Positions 41,154 through 49,883 of a stretch of DNA of 64,000 nt are shown one piece after another. The DNA comes from JBFWRK01 sp050248955 (GTDB lineage: Bacteria > Actinomycetota > Acidimicrobiia > Acidimicrobiales > Ilumatobacteraceae). A program made the translations under genes and the position numbers. A model generated the notes under the pieces. The model saw only the letters and a list, made by a program, of their open reading frames with translations. It made no database searches and was not told the origin of the DNA. The DNA is taken from contig JBFWRK010000002.1 in assembly GCA_050248955.1 (NCBI GenBank), positions 248,001-312,000 of the forward strand, given 5' to 3'. Numbering within the stretch: position 1 is the stretch's first letter; each line of letters opens with the position of its first letter.

Positions 41154-42184
41154 CGGTCGACCTCCACGGGGACCCGGCGGGCTACCGCCGGCACTCGGTG
41201 CATCGGGTTCAGCGGCGCCACAGCGGTTGGTGCTGCTGCCGGCTGGCGGCGCGCGGCCGCCACCATGCGCCGGCCGATGCCCCTGACGCGGTGTGCGGGT
41301 CCTTGACCGATCATCGCCAGTGCGACGTACACGGCACCGAGGATCATCGGCCACCGATCCCACCGGCTGCTCAGGTCGTCCTCGAGGAACGTCATCACGC
41401 ACGCCGCGACGACGGCACCGAGCATGCCCGCGCCGCCGATCACGGTGAAGAGCAACGCCTTCGCCGAGACGAGCGGGACGAAGTCGGCGGGGCTCACGAA
41501 CCGCACCGCGTACGCGTTGAGGGTCCCCGCGAGACCAGCGATCATCGAGGCCATGACGACGGCGACGATGCGATACGGGGTCGGGGCGTAGCCGAGCGAG
41601 GCCATGCGGGTCTCGCTGTCACGCACGCCGATCAGCGCCGCGCCGAACGGTGAGCGCAGCAGGAGCACGAGGCCGAGCAGCACCACCACCATCAGCACTC
41701 CCGTGAACCACATGAGGTGCCGTGAGTCCGCCAGATCGACCGGCAGCGGCCACGTGCTCGGACGAGTGATGCCTGAGATGCCGTCTTCACCGCCGAGCGT
41801 GCGCCACCGCAGTGCGAGCGAGCGCAGCATCTCGGCGAACGCCAGCGTGATCAGGAGGAAGTGGAAACCGGTCAAGCGGCTGGACACCCAACCCACGATT
41901 GCGCCGAGCACACCGGCCGCGCCGAGTGCGAGGGCGAGGACGACCCAGAAGTTGTCGAGCTCCCACGTCGTCGCGCTGAGCCCGACGACGTAGGCCGCTG
42001 TTCCCTGGAACGCCGCGGTACCGAGGGAGGCCCGCCCACCGACTCGCAGCAGGAGCCACGCCGACAGTCCGAGCATCGCCCAGCAGAACGCTCGAGCGAG
42101 GAGCAACAGGTCGAAGCCGTCGACCAGCTGCCCCCAGACCACGAGGGCGACGACGAGGATCAGGAAGGAGCGCTTCGACGGCAT
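41150..42184 (-). CDS. livM: Branched-chain amino acid-type ABC transporter permease LivM
   Basis: 344 residues from the ATG at 42184, which shares one base with the livH stop. About nine or ten helices; LivM landmarks are GRASLGTAAFQGTAAYVVG, TGFHFLLITLAFAEMLRSLAL, GEDGISGI, GAALIGVRDSETRMASLGY and TVIGGAGMLGAVVAA. The basic, alanine-rich tail (ARRQPAAAPTAV) is cytoplasmic. Confidence 0.92.
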   Translation of the reverse strand: MPSKRSFLILVVALVVWGQLVDGFDLLLLARAFCWAMLGLSAWLLLRVGGRASLGTAAFQGTAAYVVGLSATTWELDNFWVVLALALGAAGVLGAIVGWVSSRLTGFHFLLITLAFAEMLRSLALRWRTLGGEDGISGITRPSTWPLPVDLADSRHLMWFTGVLMVVVLLGLVLLLRSPFGAALIGVRDSETRMASLGYAPTPYRIVAVVMASMIAGLAGTLNAYAVRFVSPADFVPLVSAKALLFTVIGGAGMLGAVVAACVMTFLEDDLSSRWDRWPMILGAVYVALAMIGQGPAHRVRGIGRRMVAAARRQPAAAPTAVAPLNPMHRVPAVARRVPVEVDR

Positions 42185-43113
42185 CAGCGTGCTCCCGCTC
42201 CGCGGGCGATCAACCCGTGCGGGCGGATCGCGAGGACGACGACGACGAGCGCCATGACGGTGAAGCTCGCGAACGTCGGGAGCCACGCCTTCCCGTATGC
42301 GTCGACGAGGCCGACGACGACGCTGGCGATCAGCGCGCCCTTGAGGCTGCCCAACCCACCGATCACCACCGCGACGAGCGCGAAGATCAGCATGCTGAAC
42401 TCCTGTCCGACTGACGCACCGAGGATCGGTGCACCGAGGCCTGCGGCGAGCCCGGCGAGCGCGCCGGAGAGGCCGAACACGGCGACGTTCAGGAAGCTCG
42501 TTCGCACCCCCATGGCCTCCAACTGCTCGCGATCGTCCGCTCCCGCCCGGACGAGCGCACCGAAGCGGGTGCGCTCCTGGAGCCACCAGAGCCCCGCCGC
42601 GACCACGAGCGCCGCCGCCATCACGAACACGCGGTACAGCGGGAACGAGGAGCCGCCGAGCTCGACCGAGCCGTCGAGCCCGGCGGGCACGAGCACGGAG
42701 CGGGGGATGCCGCCCCACCGGTCACGGACGACATCGGAGATGATCAGCAGGCATCCGAAGGTGAACAGCACCTGCCTGGTCGGATCACTCGTGACCGTGC
42801 GCCACCGGACCGCCGCGAGGGCGAACACGGCGAGCGACACGAGCAGCCCGGCGACGACAGCAGCACCGACGGCAGCCGCGAACGACGACGATTCGTCGAC
42901 GCTCGCGGCCACGTGGGCGGCGAACAGGAACGTGGCACCGTGCGACAGCGTGACGAACCTGGCCAAGCCGAACGTCAGCGTGAAGCCGGACGAGACGAGG
43001 AACAACAGGAGTCCGAACGACACCCCGATGAGGGTGTGCAACAACCACCGATCGACCAGGACGAACCCGATGATCGACATGCTCGTGTCCGCGATCGCAA
43101 CGGTGCCGGCCAT
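42184..43113 (-). CDS. livH: Branched-chain amino acid-type ABC transporter permease LivH
   Basis: 309 residues from the ATG at 43113, sharing one base with the substrate-binding-protein stop. LivH landmarks: GFTLTFGLARFVTLSHGATFLFAAHVAAS, RAGADDREQLEAMGV, ALSGALAGLAAGLGAPI and ALVAVVIGGLGSLKGALIASVVVGLVDAYG. Eight or nine helices. Confidence 0.92.
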   Translation of the reverse strand: MAGTVAIADTSMSIIGFVLVDRWLLHTLIGVSFGLLLFLVSSGFTLTFGLARFVTLSHGATFLFAAHVAASVDESSSFAAAVGAAVVAGLLVSLAVFALAAVRWRTVTSDPTRQVLFTFGCLLIISDVVRDRWGGIPRSVLVPAGLDGSVELGGSSFPLYRVFVMAAALVVAAGLWWLQERTRFGALVRAGADDREQLEAMGVRTSFLNVAVFGLSGALAGLAAGLGAPILGASVGQEFSMLIFALVAVVIGGLGSLKGALIASVVVGLVDAYGKAWLPTFASFTVMALVVVVLAIRPHGLIARGAGAR

Positions 43114-44414
43114 CACTCGATCGTCGCCTGGACCTCGTGACGCAGCGCGTCGCCGTCCTGGACAACCGTGTAGATGAACGTCGGACCGAAGACGTACCCC
43201 GTCTCGGCGTCGAACGTCATCGGACCCCATGGCGTCTCGACGGACGAGGCGGCGAGCGCTTCTCGGACCGAGTCGCCATCGTTCGCATCATCGGCGGCTG
43301 CGAGCGCGCTCAGCAGGATCGAGCCGGTCGCCCAGGCACCGGCGGTGAAGTGGCTCGGCGGCAGTGCCGGGTTCGCCGCGCCGAGCGCTGTCTTGAACCG
43401 CTCGTTCTCGGCGTTGTCGAGCTGTGAGCTGTAGTAGAACGCCGCGGTGATCCCCTCCGACGACGGACCTTCCGCTTGCAGGAGGAGCTCGGTGACGAGC
43501 GGCCCGTGGGCGATGAGCGGTGTCTTCGCCTTCAGCCCGAACTGGTCGTACTGCTGGATGAACGCGATGCCGTCGGCACCGGCGAAGCCACCGAACACCA
43601 CATCGGCATCGGGGATCTCCGCCAGGTAGGAACCGAAGTCCTGCGTCCCGAACGGCGGGTAGATGGTCTCCACGACCTCACCACCGGCATCCGTGAACCC
43701 CTTCGTGAACGCACCGGCCACCGCCTGTCCGTAGGCCATGTCCATGCCGAGGACGACGGCGGTCTCGTGCCCCAAGGTCTCTGCGGCGTACGTGCCGAGC
43801 CGCTCGGCGTCGTAGTCCACCGACGGTGCCGCGACGAACGAGTTCGGGTTGTCCTGCAGACCGAGCGGATTGGCGATCGGTGTGATCTGGGGAATCCCGG
43901 CATCGGCGAGCACCGGCGCGACTGCGAAGGTCGAACCGGCGTTGACGCAGCACACCACGACGCTCACACCGTCCTCGACGAGCTTCGTCGCCTTCTGCAC
44001 CGCGACGCCGGGGTCGGTTGCGTCGTCCTCGTACACGACCTCGATCGGCCGGTCGCCGGCGGCGTTGCCACCCGATTCGAGGCTGAGCTGCATCGCCAGC
44101 TCCATCGGGTCACCGTAGATGCCGAAGTTGCCGGTGTAGGAGCTGATCACGCCGACCTTGATCGGCTCGCCGCTGGGCGCAGCTCCGTCGTCCGTCGCCG
44201 TGCTCGAGTCGGTGGCGTCGGCCGCCGTGGTGTCGGCGGCAGCGGTCGCCGCGTCGCTCGGGGCGACGGTCGTCACCTCGTCGCCTGTCGCCGCGTCAGC
44301 AGCCGGCTCATCGTCGTCGCCACCGCAACCGGCGGCGACGAGTGAGGCGGCAGCGAGTGCGGCGATGCACCCCTGCCACCTGCGGCGGTGGGCAACTTGG
44401 TCAGCAGATCTCAT
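43113..44414 (-). CDS. LIV-type substrate-binding lipoprotein
   Basis: 433 residues with a lipoprotein signal: basic start, hydrophobic AALAAASLVAAG, and the lipobox Cys30 in AAGCGG, then a Thr/Ala/Asp-rich linker to about 80. The periplasmic-binding-protein fold (about 85-433) begins IKVGVISSYTGNFGIYG, with EVVYEDDATDPGVAVQKATKLVEDGVSVVVCCVNAG. Tethered outside the membrane, it delivers ligand to LivHMGF. Such proteins bind amino acids, but also aromatic acids and other carboxylates; the catabolic genes behind it favour a carboxylate. It is the first gene of the twelve-gene operon. Confidence 0.92.
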   Translation of the reverse strand: MRSADQVAHRRRWQGCIAALAAASLVAAGCGGDDDEPAADAATGDEVTTVAPSDAATAAADTTAADATDSSTATDDGAAPSGEPIKVGVISSYTGNFGIYGDPMELAMQLSLESGGNAAGDRPIEVVYEDDATDPGVAVQKATKLVEDGVSVVVCCVNAGSTFAVAPVLADAGIPQITPIANPLGLQDNPNSFVAAPSVDYDAERLGTYAAETLGHETAVVLGMDMAYGQAVAGAFTKGFTDAGGEVVETIYPPFGTQDFGSYLAEIPDADVVFGGFAGADGIAFIQQYDQFGLKAKTPLIAHGPLVTELLLQAEGPSSEGITAAFYYSSQLDNAENERFKTALGAANPALPPSHFTAGAWATGSILLSALAAADDANDGDSVREALAASSVETPWGPMTFDAETGYVFGPTFIYTVVQDGDALRHEVQATIE

Positions 44415-44470
44415 CGGGCTCTCCCCTCAAGAGTCAGTCTTCAGCGTCGAAGTGGTGACGTGAAGTTGTC

Positions 44471-44503
44471 TGACGTCTTACCACTCGATCCGATAATCGT
44501 CAA
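44471..44503 (-). promoter_or_regulatory. Candidate promoter of the LIV/catabolic operon
   Basis: On the minus strand TTGACG (44503-44498) is followed after 17 bases by TAAGAC (44480-44475), 61 bases before the start at 44414. The -10 region overlaps TGACGTCT (44471-44478), which shares the GACGTCT core of the palindrome at 44543, so the same regulator may act here. Confidence 0.45.
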
Positions 44504-44535
44504 CGGTCGATTGCAAATTCCCTGGACAGAAGGGA

Positions 44536-44565
44536 TTGACATATCAGACGTCTGATCAATATGAT
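44536..44565 (+). promoter_or_regulatory. Promoter of the gntR operon with an operator in its spacer
   Basis: TTGACA (44536-44541) and TATGAT (44560-44565) are near-consensus -35 and -10 elements separated by 18 bases. The spacer contains the perfect 14-base palindrome ATCAGACGTCTGAT (44543-44556). A protein bound there would block RNA polymerase, so the GntR-family product of the next gene probably represses its own operon until an inducer binds. Confidence 0.65.
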
Positions 44566-44618
44566 CACGGCATGGAACCTCGCGATGTCACCCGGTGTGG
44601 CATCTACGTTGCGTCCCG

Positions 44619-45407
44619 ATGGACCACGACATGACCCCGACCACGCCCCGCCCAGTCCCGAACCGCCCGATGAACGGCATCCGTCGCGTCAGCGGTGGAC
44701 GCGTCTCCGACCTCGCGTTGACCGAGATCCAGCGCTACATCGAGGACAACAACTTGATGCCCGGGCACAAGCTGCCGCCCGAGCGGACGTTCATCGAGCA
44801 GCTCGGTGTCAGCCGGTCATCGGTGCGCGAGGCGTTGCGGGTGCTCGCCACGATGGGTCGGATCGAGATCCGTCACGGCGACGGCATGTACATCACCCAA
44901 CCCCCTGACGGCTGGGACGACACCGAGACCCGCCTCTTCGACGCGACGGAGGAGCACGCGCTGCGCAACCTCGTCGAGACCCGGCTCGGCATCGAGCTCG
45001 CCGCGGCCACTGCCGCGGCGATGCGGGCGAGCGACGACGATCTCGACGCGCTCGAAGCGCTGCTCGACGCACAGGACGAAGCGCTGCGTGACGATCCCGA
45101 CTTCGCGTGGGAGCCGCTCACGTTCGAGCTCGCGCTGATCGAGATCACCGGCAACACGTGGCTCCACGAGGTGGAGCTGCAGCTGCGCGACGCGTGGCGT
45201 TCGCTCTCTGGCGGCCTGCGCGCCAGCGTCGGCAGGTACCAGGAGTGGTCGAGCGAGCATCGGGCGATCCTCGCCTCGTTGCGCTCGCGCAACGTCGCGC
45301 AGGTGCAACGGATGGTCATCGCCCACCTGAGCCTCGAGCGATTCGAAGACGACCTCCAAGGCCGGCGCCAGTCGCGTGCCGTCCCGACGAAAGGAACCAC
45401 ATCGTGA
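44619..45407 (+). CDS. GntR-family (FadR-type) transcriptional regulator
   Basis: 262 residues from the ATG at 44619; ATG 44631 and GTG 44595 are alternatives. The GntR winged helix is at about 20-95: ALTEIQRYIEDNNLMPGHKLPPERTFIEQLGVSRSSVREALRVLATMGRIEIRHGDGMYI in outline. The C-terminal FCD-type helical domain follows, with RLGIELAAATAAAM and a possible metal-binding His in SEHRAILASL. It lies between the two arms of the catabolic locus and its stop overlaps the next gene's GTG. Confidence 0.9.
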   Translation: MDHDMTPTTPRPVPNRPMNGIRRVSGGRVSDLALTEIQRYIEDNNLMPGHKLPPERTFIEQLGVSRSSVREALRVLATMGRIEIRHGDGMYITQPPDGWDDTETRLFDATEEHALRNLVETRLGIELAAATAAAMRASDDDLDALEALLDAQDEALRDDPDFAWEPLTFELALIEITGNTWLHEVELQLRDAWRSLSGGLRASVGRYQEWSSEHRAILASLRSRNVAQVQRMVIAHLSLERFEDDLQGRRQSRAVPTKGTTS

Positions 45408-46288
45408 AGTTCGGACTGCGTCTGCCCGGTGCCGGCCCCTTCGCCGGCCCGCACGAGATCACCGCCTTCGCACAGAAGGCGGAAGAGCTCGGCTTCGACA
45501 GCCTCTGGATGACCGATCACATCGCGTTGCCCGTGGAGCAGGAGACGCGCTATCCGTACCGCGAGGACGGCAAGTTCTTCTGGCCACCGGAGACCCCCTA
45601 CCTCGACGTCGTCGGCGTGCTCATGTGGGCCTCCGCTGCGACACAGACCATCCAGGTCGGCTCCTCCGTGCTGATCGCGGGATGGCACGATCCGGTGGCA
45701 ACCGCGAAGGCCTTCGCCACGCTCGACACGCTGAACGGTGGCCGCACGATCATGGGCGTCGGCACGGGTTGGATGCGCGAGCAGTTCGAGATGCTCCACT
45801 ACCCGTTCGAGACCCGGGGCGCTCGCACCACGGAGTTCATCTCGCTGATGAAGCACCTCTGGTCGGCCGACACCATCGACTTCCAGGGTGAGCACTTCCA
45901 GTACAGCGGGTTCAAGTTCTACCCGAAGCCGGCGCGCAAGCCGTCGATCCCGATCTGGTCCGGCGGCAAGAGCGATGGCGTGCTGCGCCGGGTCGCCGCC
46001 GTCGCCGATGGTTGGCATCCGCTCTACATCTCGCCCGAAGAACTGGCGACGAAGATCGAGCGGCTGAAGGGCTACCTCGCCGAGCACGGTCGTTCCATCG
46101 ACGACATCACGCTGTCCGCCAGGCCGGTGAGCCAGGCAACGCTCGATGCCGACACCATCGCGTGGTACGCCGACCTCGGCGTCGAGCTGCTGATCGCCGA
46201 CACGTCCTTCGACCACGACTCGATCGACGGAGCGCTCGACGAGATCTCGCGGCTCGCCGACGACCTGATGCCGCTGGCGAAGCGATGA
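45404..46288 (+). CDS. LLM-class F420-dependent oxidoreductase
   Basis: 294 residues from a GTG (45404) overlapping the regulator stop, with AAGGAA upstream. F420-type LLM motifs: KFGLRLPGAGPFAGPHEITAFAQKAEELGFDSLWMTDHIALP in outline at 2-43, GSSVLIAGWHDPVATAKAFATLDTLNGGRTIMGVGTGWMREQFE in outline, and IPIWSGGKSDGVLRRVAAVADGWHP. Probably oxidises or reduces a substrate intermediate with F420. It begins the enzyme part of the plus-strand operon. Confidence 0.9.
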   Translation: MKFGLRLPGAGPFAGPHEITAFAQKAEELGFDSLWMTDHIALPVEQETRYPYREDGKFFWPPETPYLDVVGVLMWASAATQTIQVGSSVLIAGWHDPVATAKAFATLDTLNGGRTIMGVGTGWMREQFEMLHYPFETRGARTTEFISLMKHLWSADTIDFQGEHFQYSGFKFYPKPARKPSIPIWSGGKSDGVLRRVAAVADGWHPLYISPEELATKIERLKGYLAEHGRSIDDITLSARPVSQATLDADTIAWYADLGVELLIADTSFDHDSIDGALDEISRLADDLMPLAKR

Positions 46289-46683
46289 GCGCCGGAACCG
46301 ACGCCACGGCCCCGTGGCTGTCGGGACCGGTCGGATGGGACGCGTCGCCCGAATCCACTGTCGCCTCCGGCATCACCGCCCGCTCGCGGGTCGCAGCGCA
46401 CCTCTCGGCGTCGGTCTACCGGCTCGCGCCACACGCGGTCGTCCCTCATCACGCGCACCCGAGCGAGGAGCTCGGGTACGTGATCGGGGGCGGGCTGCGG
46501 ATGACGTGCGGCGACGGCGACGAGTTCGTCGTGCGCGCGGGCGACACGTTCTTCGTCACGGCGAACACGCCGCACAGCGCGGTCGCGCTGGCCGAGGGGT
46601 GCGAGCTCCTCGAGTGCTACTCGCCGCCGCGCGTTCCCGCACCACAGGGTGAGGCTCAAGAGGGCGAGGTCCCGACAACATGA
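46285..46683 (+). CDS. Cupin-domain protein
   Basis: 132 residues. Cupin motif 1 is HHAHPSEELGYVIGGGLRMTCGDG (about 56-79; His56, His57/His59, Glu63) and motif 2 is VRAGDTFFVTANTPHSAV (His at about 100), which would bind one metal ion. Possible roles are dioxygenase, isomerase or ligand sensing. Overlaps both neighbours by four bases. Confidence 0.88.
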   Translation: MSAGTDATAPWLSGPVGWDASPESTVASGITARSRVAAHLSASVYRLAPHAVVPHHAHPSEELGYVIGGGLRMTCGDGDEFVVRAGDTFFVTANTPHSAVALAEGCELLECYSPPRVPAPQGEAQEGEVPTT

Positions 46684-47801
46684 CCACTACTCCCACCATC
46701 GAGCGGATCGAGGTCACCGCGGTGCGAGTGCCGCTCGCCCGCCGGTTCTCGGGCAGCTACTACTCGATGGACAACCGCGTCACGATCGTCACCCGGATCC
46801 ACACGTCCGACGGGATCGTCGGCGAGTCGTACAACGGCGACAGCGACGACGAGCTGCTGCTCATCGTCGGCATCATCGAGAACGAGATCGCTCCGCTGCT
46901 GATCGGCGCCTCGGCGACGAGCACCGAGCGCACGTGGCAGGCGATGCTCCCGCCGACGTACAACATCCTGCGCGACCGCGGGCTGTCGATGCAGGCGATG
47001 GCGTGCGTCGACTCCGCGTTGTGGGATTCGATCGGCAAGCGCCTCGGCGTTCCGCTGTACCAGTTGTGGGGCGGCTATCGAGATCGCCTGACCGCGATCT
47101 GCATCGGCGGCTACTACACCGAAGACCTCGCCGACATCCGTGACCAGATCGAGGGCTACCGCAAGCTCGGCTTCGGCGGCTGCAAGTTCAAGGTCGGCAA
47201 GCTCAGCCCCGACGAAGATGCGCAACGGACCCGCCTGGCCCGCGAAGCGGCCGGCGACGACTTCGTGCTGATGGTCGACGCGAACCAGGGGTACACCCGC
47301 TCCGAGGCGATCCGCTTCGCCCGCCTGACCGATGATCTCGAGCTGCGCTGGTTCGAGGAACCGTGCCGCTGGATGAACGACCGGCTGTCGATGCGCGACG
47401 TCCGGCTGGCCTCGGGGATGTCCGTCGCCGCCGGCCAGAGCGAGTCGACGCGCGTCGGCGTGCGCGATCTGATCGTGTCCGGCGCGATCGACGTCTGCAA
47501 CTGCGACGCGAGCTGGATCGGCGGGCCGAGCGAGTGGCTGAAGATGGCCGCGATCGCGGGAGCGTACGAAGTCGAGATGGCCCACCACGAAGAGCCGCAG
47601 ATCTCCGCCCACCTCCTCGCCGCGATCCCCCACGGCACCTACCTGGAGACGTTCGACCCCGAGCGCGATCCGTTGTTCTGGAGCATCATCGCCAACCGGC
47701 AGGTCTTCGTCGACGGGCAGTACTCGGTGCCGACCGGGCCGGGACTGGGTCTCGAGCTGGACCAGGAGTACATCGATCGGTACACGGTGACGACCGCGTG
47801 A
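46680..47801 (+). CDS. Mandelate racemase / muconate lactonizing enzyme-family protein
   Basis: 373 residues of the enolase superfamily. The capping domain is N-terminal (IERIEVTAVRVPLARRFSG). In the barrel: base KFKVGK (KxK, about residue 176-181), metal ligand Asp in MVDANQGY, Glu in WFEEPC, then SGMSVAAGQSE and a His in MAHHEEPQISAH. The presence of the KxK lysine and a late histidine fits the mandelate racemase subgroup, which abstracts a proton alpha to a carboxylate (racemases, sugar-acid dehydratases). This implies that at least one pathway step acts on a free carboxylic acid. Confidence 0.9.
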   Translation: MTTTPTIERIEVTAVRVPLARRFSGSYYSMDNRVTIVTRIHTSDGIVGESYNGDSDDELLLIVGIIENEIAPLLIGASATSTERTWQAMLPPTYNILRDRGLSMQAMACVDSALWDSIGKRLGVPLYQLWGGYRDRLTAICIGGYYTEDLADIRDQIEGYRKLGFGGCKFKVGKLSPDEDAQRTRLAREAAGDDFVLMVDANQGYTRSEAIRFARLTDDLELRWFEEPCRWMNDRLSMRDVRLASGMSVAAGQSESTRVGVRDLIVSGAIDVCNCDASWIGGPSEWLKMAAIAGAYEVEMAHHEEPQISAHLLAAIPHGTYLETFDPERDPLFWSIIANRQVFVDGQYSVPTGPGLGLELDQEYIDRYTVTTA

Positions 47802-48952
47802 GCACCGGGATCGCGTTCGTCGGCGCGGCCGAAGCCGACCAGATCGGGGTCGTTCCCGACAAGAGCGCGCTCCAGCTCCACGCTGAAGCGGCCACGTCCG
47901 CGCTGGCTTCCGCCAACCTGGCCATGCCCGACGTCGACGGGTTCTTCACGTGCGGGCTCGACTTCATGCCCTCGCTGCTCGTTGCCGAGTACCTCGGGCT
48001 GCGGCCGAAGGTCAGCAGCAGCAACTCGATCGGCGGCTCCTCCTACGTCGCCCACGTCCACGAAGCGGTGCAGGCGATCTCGTCCGGCGCCTGCGAGGTG
48101 GTGCTCATCACGCACGGGGAGACGCGTCGCTCGAACCCGAAGCGCGGCGTCTCGACCCGCCCGGCACACGACGATCCCTGGTTCCCCGACTGGCAGTGGG
48201 AACGCCCGTGGGGTGTCGCGTCGCCCCCGCCCGCGTATGCCTTGGCCGCGACCCGCCACATGCACCAGTTCGGCACGACCTCCGAGCAGTTGGCCGAGAT
48301 CGCCGTCGCCACCCGGAAGTGGGCGGCGCTCAACCCGATGGCGAAGAACCGCGGCCCGCTCACGATCGACGACGTGATGAGCACCCCGTGGCTCGTCTAC
48401 CCGTTCCACGTGCTCGACTGCTGCCTCGTCACCGATGCCGGCGGGGCCGTGGTGCTCACGTCGTCCGCACGGGCGAAGACGCTCGGTGTCCCGGTGGTGG
48501 AGGTGCTCGGCTCGGGTGTCTTCCACACGCACTACGGCATCTCGCAGATGCCCGACCTGACGACCACGCCGGCGGCCGTCTCCGGGCAGATCGCGTTCGA
48601 GCAGGCCGGCGTCACGCCGGCGCAGGTCGACGTCGCCGAGCTGTACGACTCGTTCACCTACACCGTGCTCGTCACGCTCGAGGACCTCGGCTTCTGCGCG
48701 AAGGGTGCTGGTGGCGACTTCGTCTCCCACCAGCGCACCGCGCCGGGCGGCGAGCTCCCGATGAACACGAGCGGCGGTGGCCTCTCGTACACGCACCCGG
48801 GGATGTTCGGCATGTTCCTGCTGATCGAGGCCGTCCGGCAGCTGCGCGGCGAAGCCGGCGATCGCCAGGTCGCAGGCGCGGAGATCGGCGTCGTCAACGG
48901 CATGGGTGGCTACCTCTCCAGCGCCGCGACCCTCGTGCTCGGTCGGAGCTGA
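47798..48952 (+). CDS. Thiolase-family protein without the usual nucleophilic cysteine
   Basis: 384 residues from a GTG overlapping the previous stop. The fold is that of SCPx/lipid-transfer-type thiolases: FTCGLDFMPSLLVAEYLGLRPK, SSNSIGGSSYVAHVHEAVQAISSGACEVVLI, VDVAELYDSFTYTVLVTLEDLGFCAKG and MNTSGGGLSYTHPGMFGM. At the position where active thiolases have the Cys of a CxSG loop the sequence is SIGGSS. The late His (THPG) is kept. It is followed by a DUF35 protein, the usual partner of this thiolase class. Confidence 0.9.
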   Translation: MSTGIAFVGAAEADQIGVVPDKSALQLHAEAATSALASANLAMPDVDGFFTCGLDFMPSLLVAEYLGLRPKVSSSNSIGGSSYVAHVHEAVQAISSGACEVVLITHGETRRSNPKRGVSTRPAHDDPWFPDWQWERPWGVASPPPAYALAATRHMHQFGTTSEQLAEIAVATRKWAALNPMAKNRGPLTIDDVMSTPWLVYPFHVLDCCLVTDAGGAVVLTSSARAKTLGVPVVEVLGSGVFHTHYGISQMPDLTTTPAAVSGQIAFEQAGVTPAQVDVAELYDSFTYTVLVTLEDLGFCAKGAGGDFVSHQRTAPGGELPMNTSGGGLSYTHPGMFGMFLLIEAVRQLRGEAGDRQVAGAEIGVVNGMGGYLSSAATLVLGRS

Positions 48953-48953
48953 C

Positions 48954-49385
48954 GTGGACCTCATGAACATCGATCTCACGAACACGGACTTCGAGCTCTC
49001 GCCGAGCCCTGACTCGGCAGCGTTCTGGGAGGGCGTGCAACGACGCGAGCTGCTGCTGCCGTGGTGCACACCGTGCGACGCGGCGTTCTGGTACCCGCGT
49101 ACGGCTTGCCCCAGGTGCGGCAGCCGCGACATCGAGTGGCGTGCAGCGTCCGGCGACGCCACGGTGCACTCGTTCTGCATCCACTTCCACTCCGCGCTCC
49201 CCCACCTCGCCGGCCTGACGCCGTTCGTCACCGCGCTCGTCGATCTCGACGAAGGACCGCGGATGATGGGGCTCCTCGACGTCGAACCCGATCCGTCCGC
49301 GATCCGATGCGACGTGCCGGTGGTCGTCACGTTCGCTACCACCGCCGGCGGCGCGCTGATCCCCGTCTTCGCGCCGCACCCCTGA
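48954..49385 (+). CDS. DUF35 OB-fold / zinc-ribbon acyl-CoA-associated protein
   Basis: 143 residues from a GTG at 48954 with GGAG 6 bases upstream; an ATG at 48963 is possible. The rubredoxin-like zinc ribbon is LLPWCTPCDAAFWYPRTACPRCGS (four Cys), then an OB fold with TVHSFCIHFHSAL, PFVTALVDLDEGPRMMGLL. These proteins form complexes with SCPx-type thiolases and help bind CoA substrates. It directly follows the thiolase-like gene. Confidence 0.9.
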   Translation: MDLMNIDLTNTDFELSPSPDSAAFWEGVQRRELLLPWCTPCDAAFWYPRTACPRCGSRDIEWRAASGDATVHSFCIHFHSALPHLAGLTPFVTALVDLDEGPRMMGLLDVEPDPSAIRCDVPVVVTFATTAGGALIPVFAPHP

Positions 49386-49406
49386 CCCACTCCGGAGGAC
49401 CCCGAG

Positions 49407-49883
49407 ATGACGTACCGCTTCTGGCACATCGGCCTCAACGTGACCGACATGGACCGAACGATCGAGTTCTACGAGAAGATCGGGTTCACGCTGCAGGATC
49501 GTGGTGGCTTCACGAACCCACAGGTCGGTGCAGCGTTCATGGTGGAGGGCGGCGAGACCGTGGAGTTCGCCCACATGCGGATCAACGACAACGACGATGA
49601 AGCCCTGCTCGACCTGATGCAGTGGGTCACGCCGAAGGCCACGGGCCGCGCCGACCCGAACATGTTCGATCCCGGGCTGTGCCGCTTCTCGATCCTCTGC
49701 GACGACTGCGACGAGCGCTACGCGACGCTGTCGGCGCTCGGTGTCGAGTTCGTCCAGCCGCCCCACACGGTGATGACACCCGACGGCACGCGAGGCTGGA
49801 AGATCCTCTTCGCCCGTGACCCCGACGGGATCCTGTTCCACTTCGTGGAGCAGCTCGGCGACCGCGAGCACCACCCGACGTGA
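49407..49883 (+). CDS. VOC (glyoxalase/dioxygenase-fold) protein
   Basis: 158 residues with GGAGG before the ATG. Vicinal-oxygen-chelate signature: HIGLNVTDMDRTIEFYEKIGFTLQD (metal His7), a middle Glu in FAHMRIND region, and ILFARDPDGILFHFVEQ with the terminal metal Glu. Members include methylmalonyl-CoA epimerases, glyoxalases and extradiol dioxygenases. Which reaction applies is unclear; co-location with thiolase and aldehyde dehydrogenase suggests an epimerase or ring-opening role. Confidence 0.85.
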   Translation: MTYRFWHIGLNVTDMDRTIEFYEKIGFTLQDRGGFTNPQVGAAFMVEGGETVEFAHMRINDNDDEALLDLMQWVTPKATGRADPNMFDPGLCRFSILCDDCDERYATLSALGVEFVQPPHTVMTPDGTRGWKILFARDPDGILFHFVEQLGDREHHPT

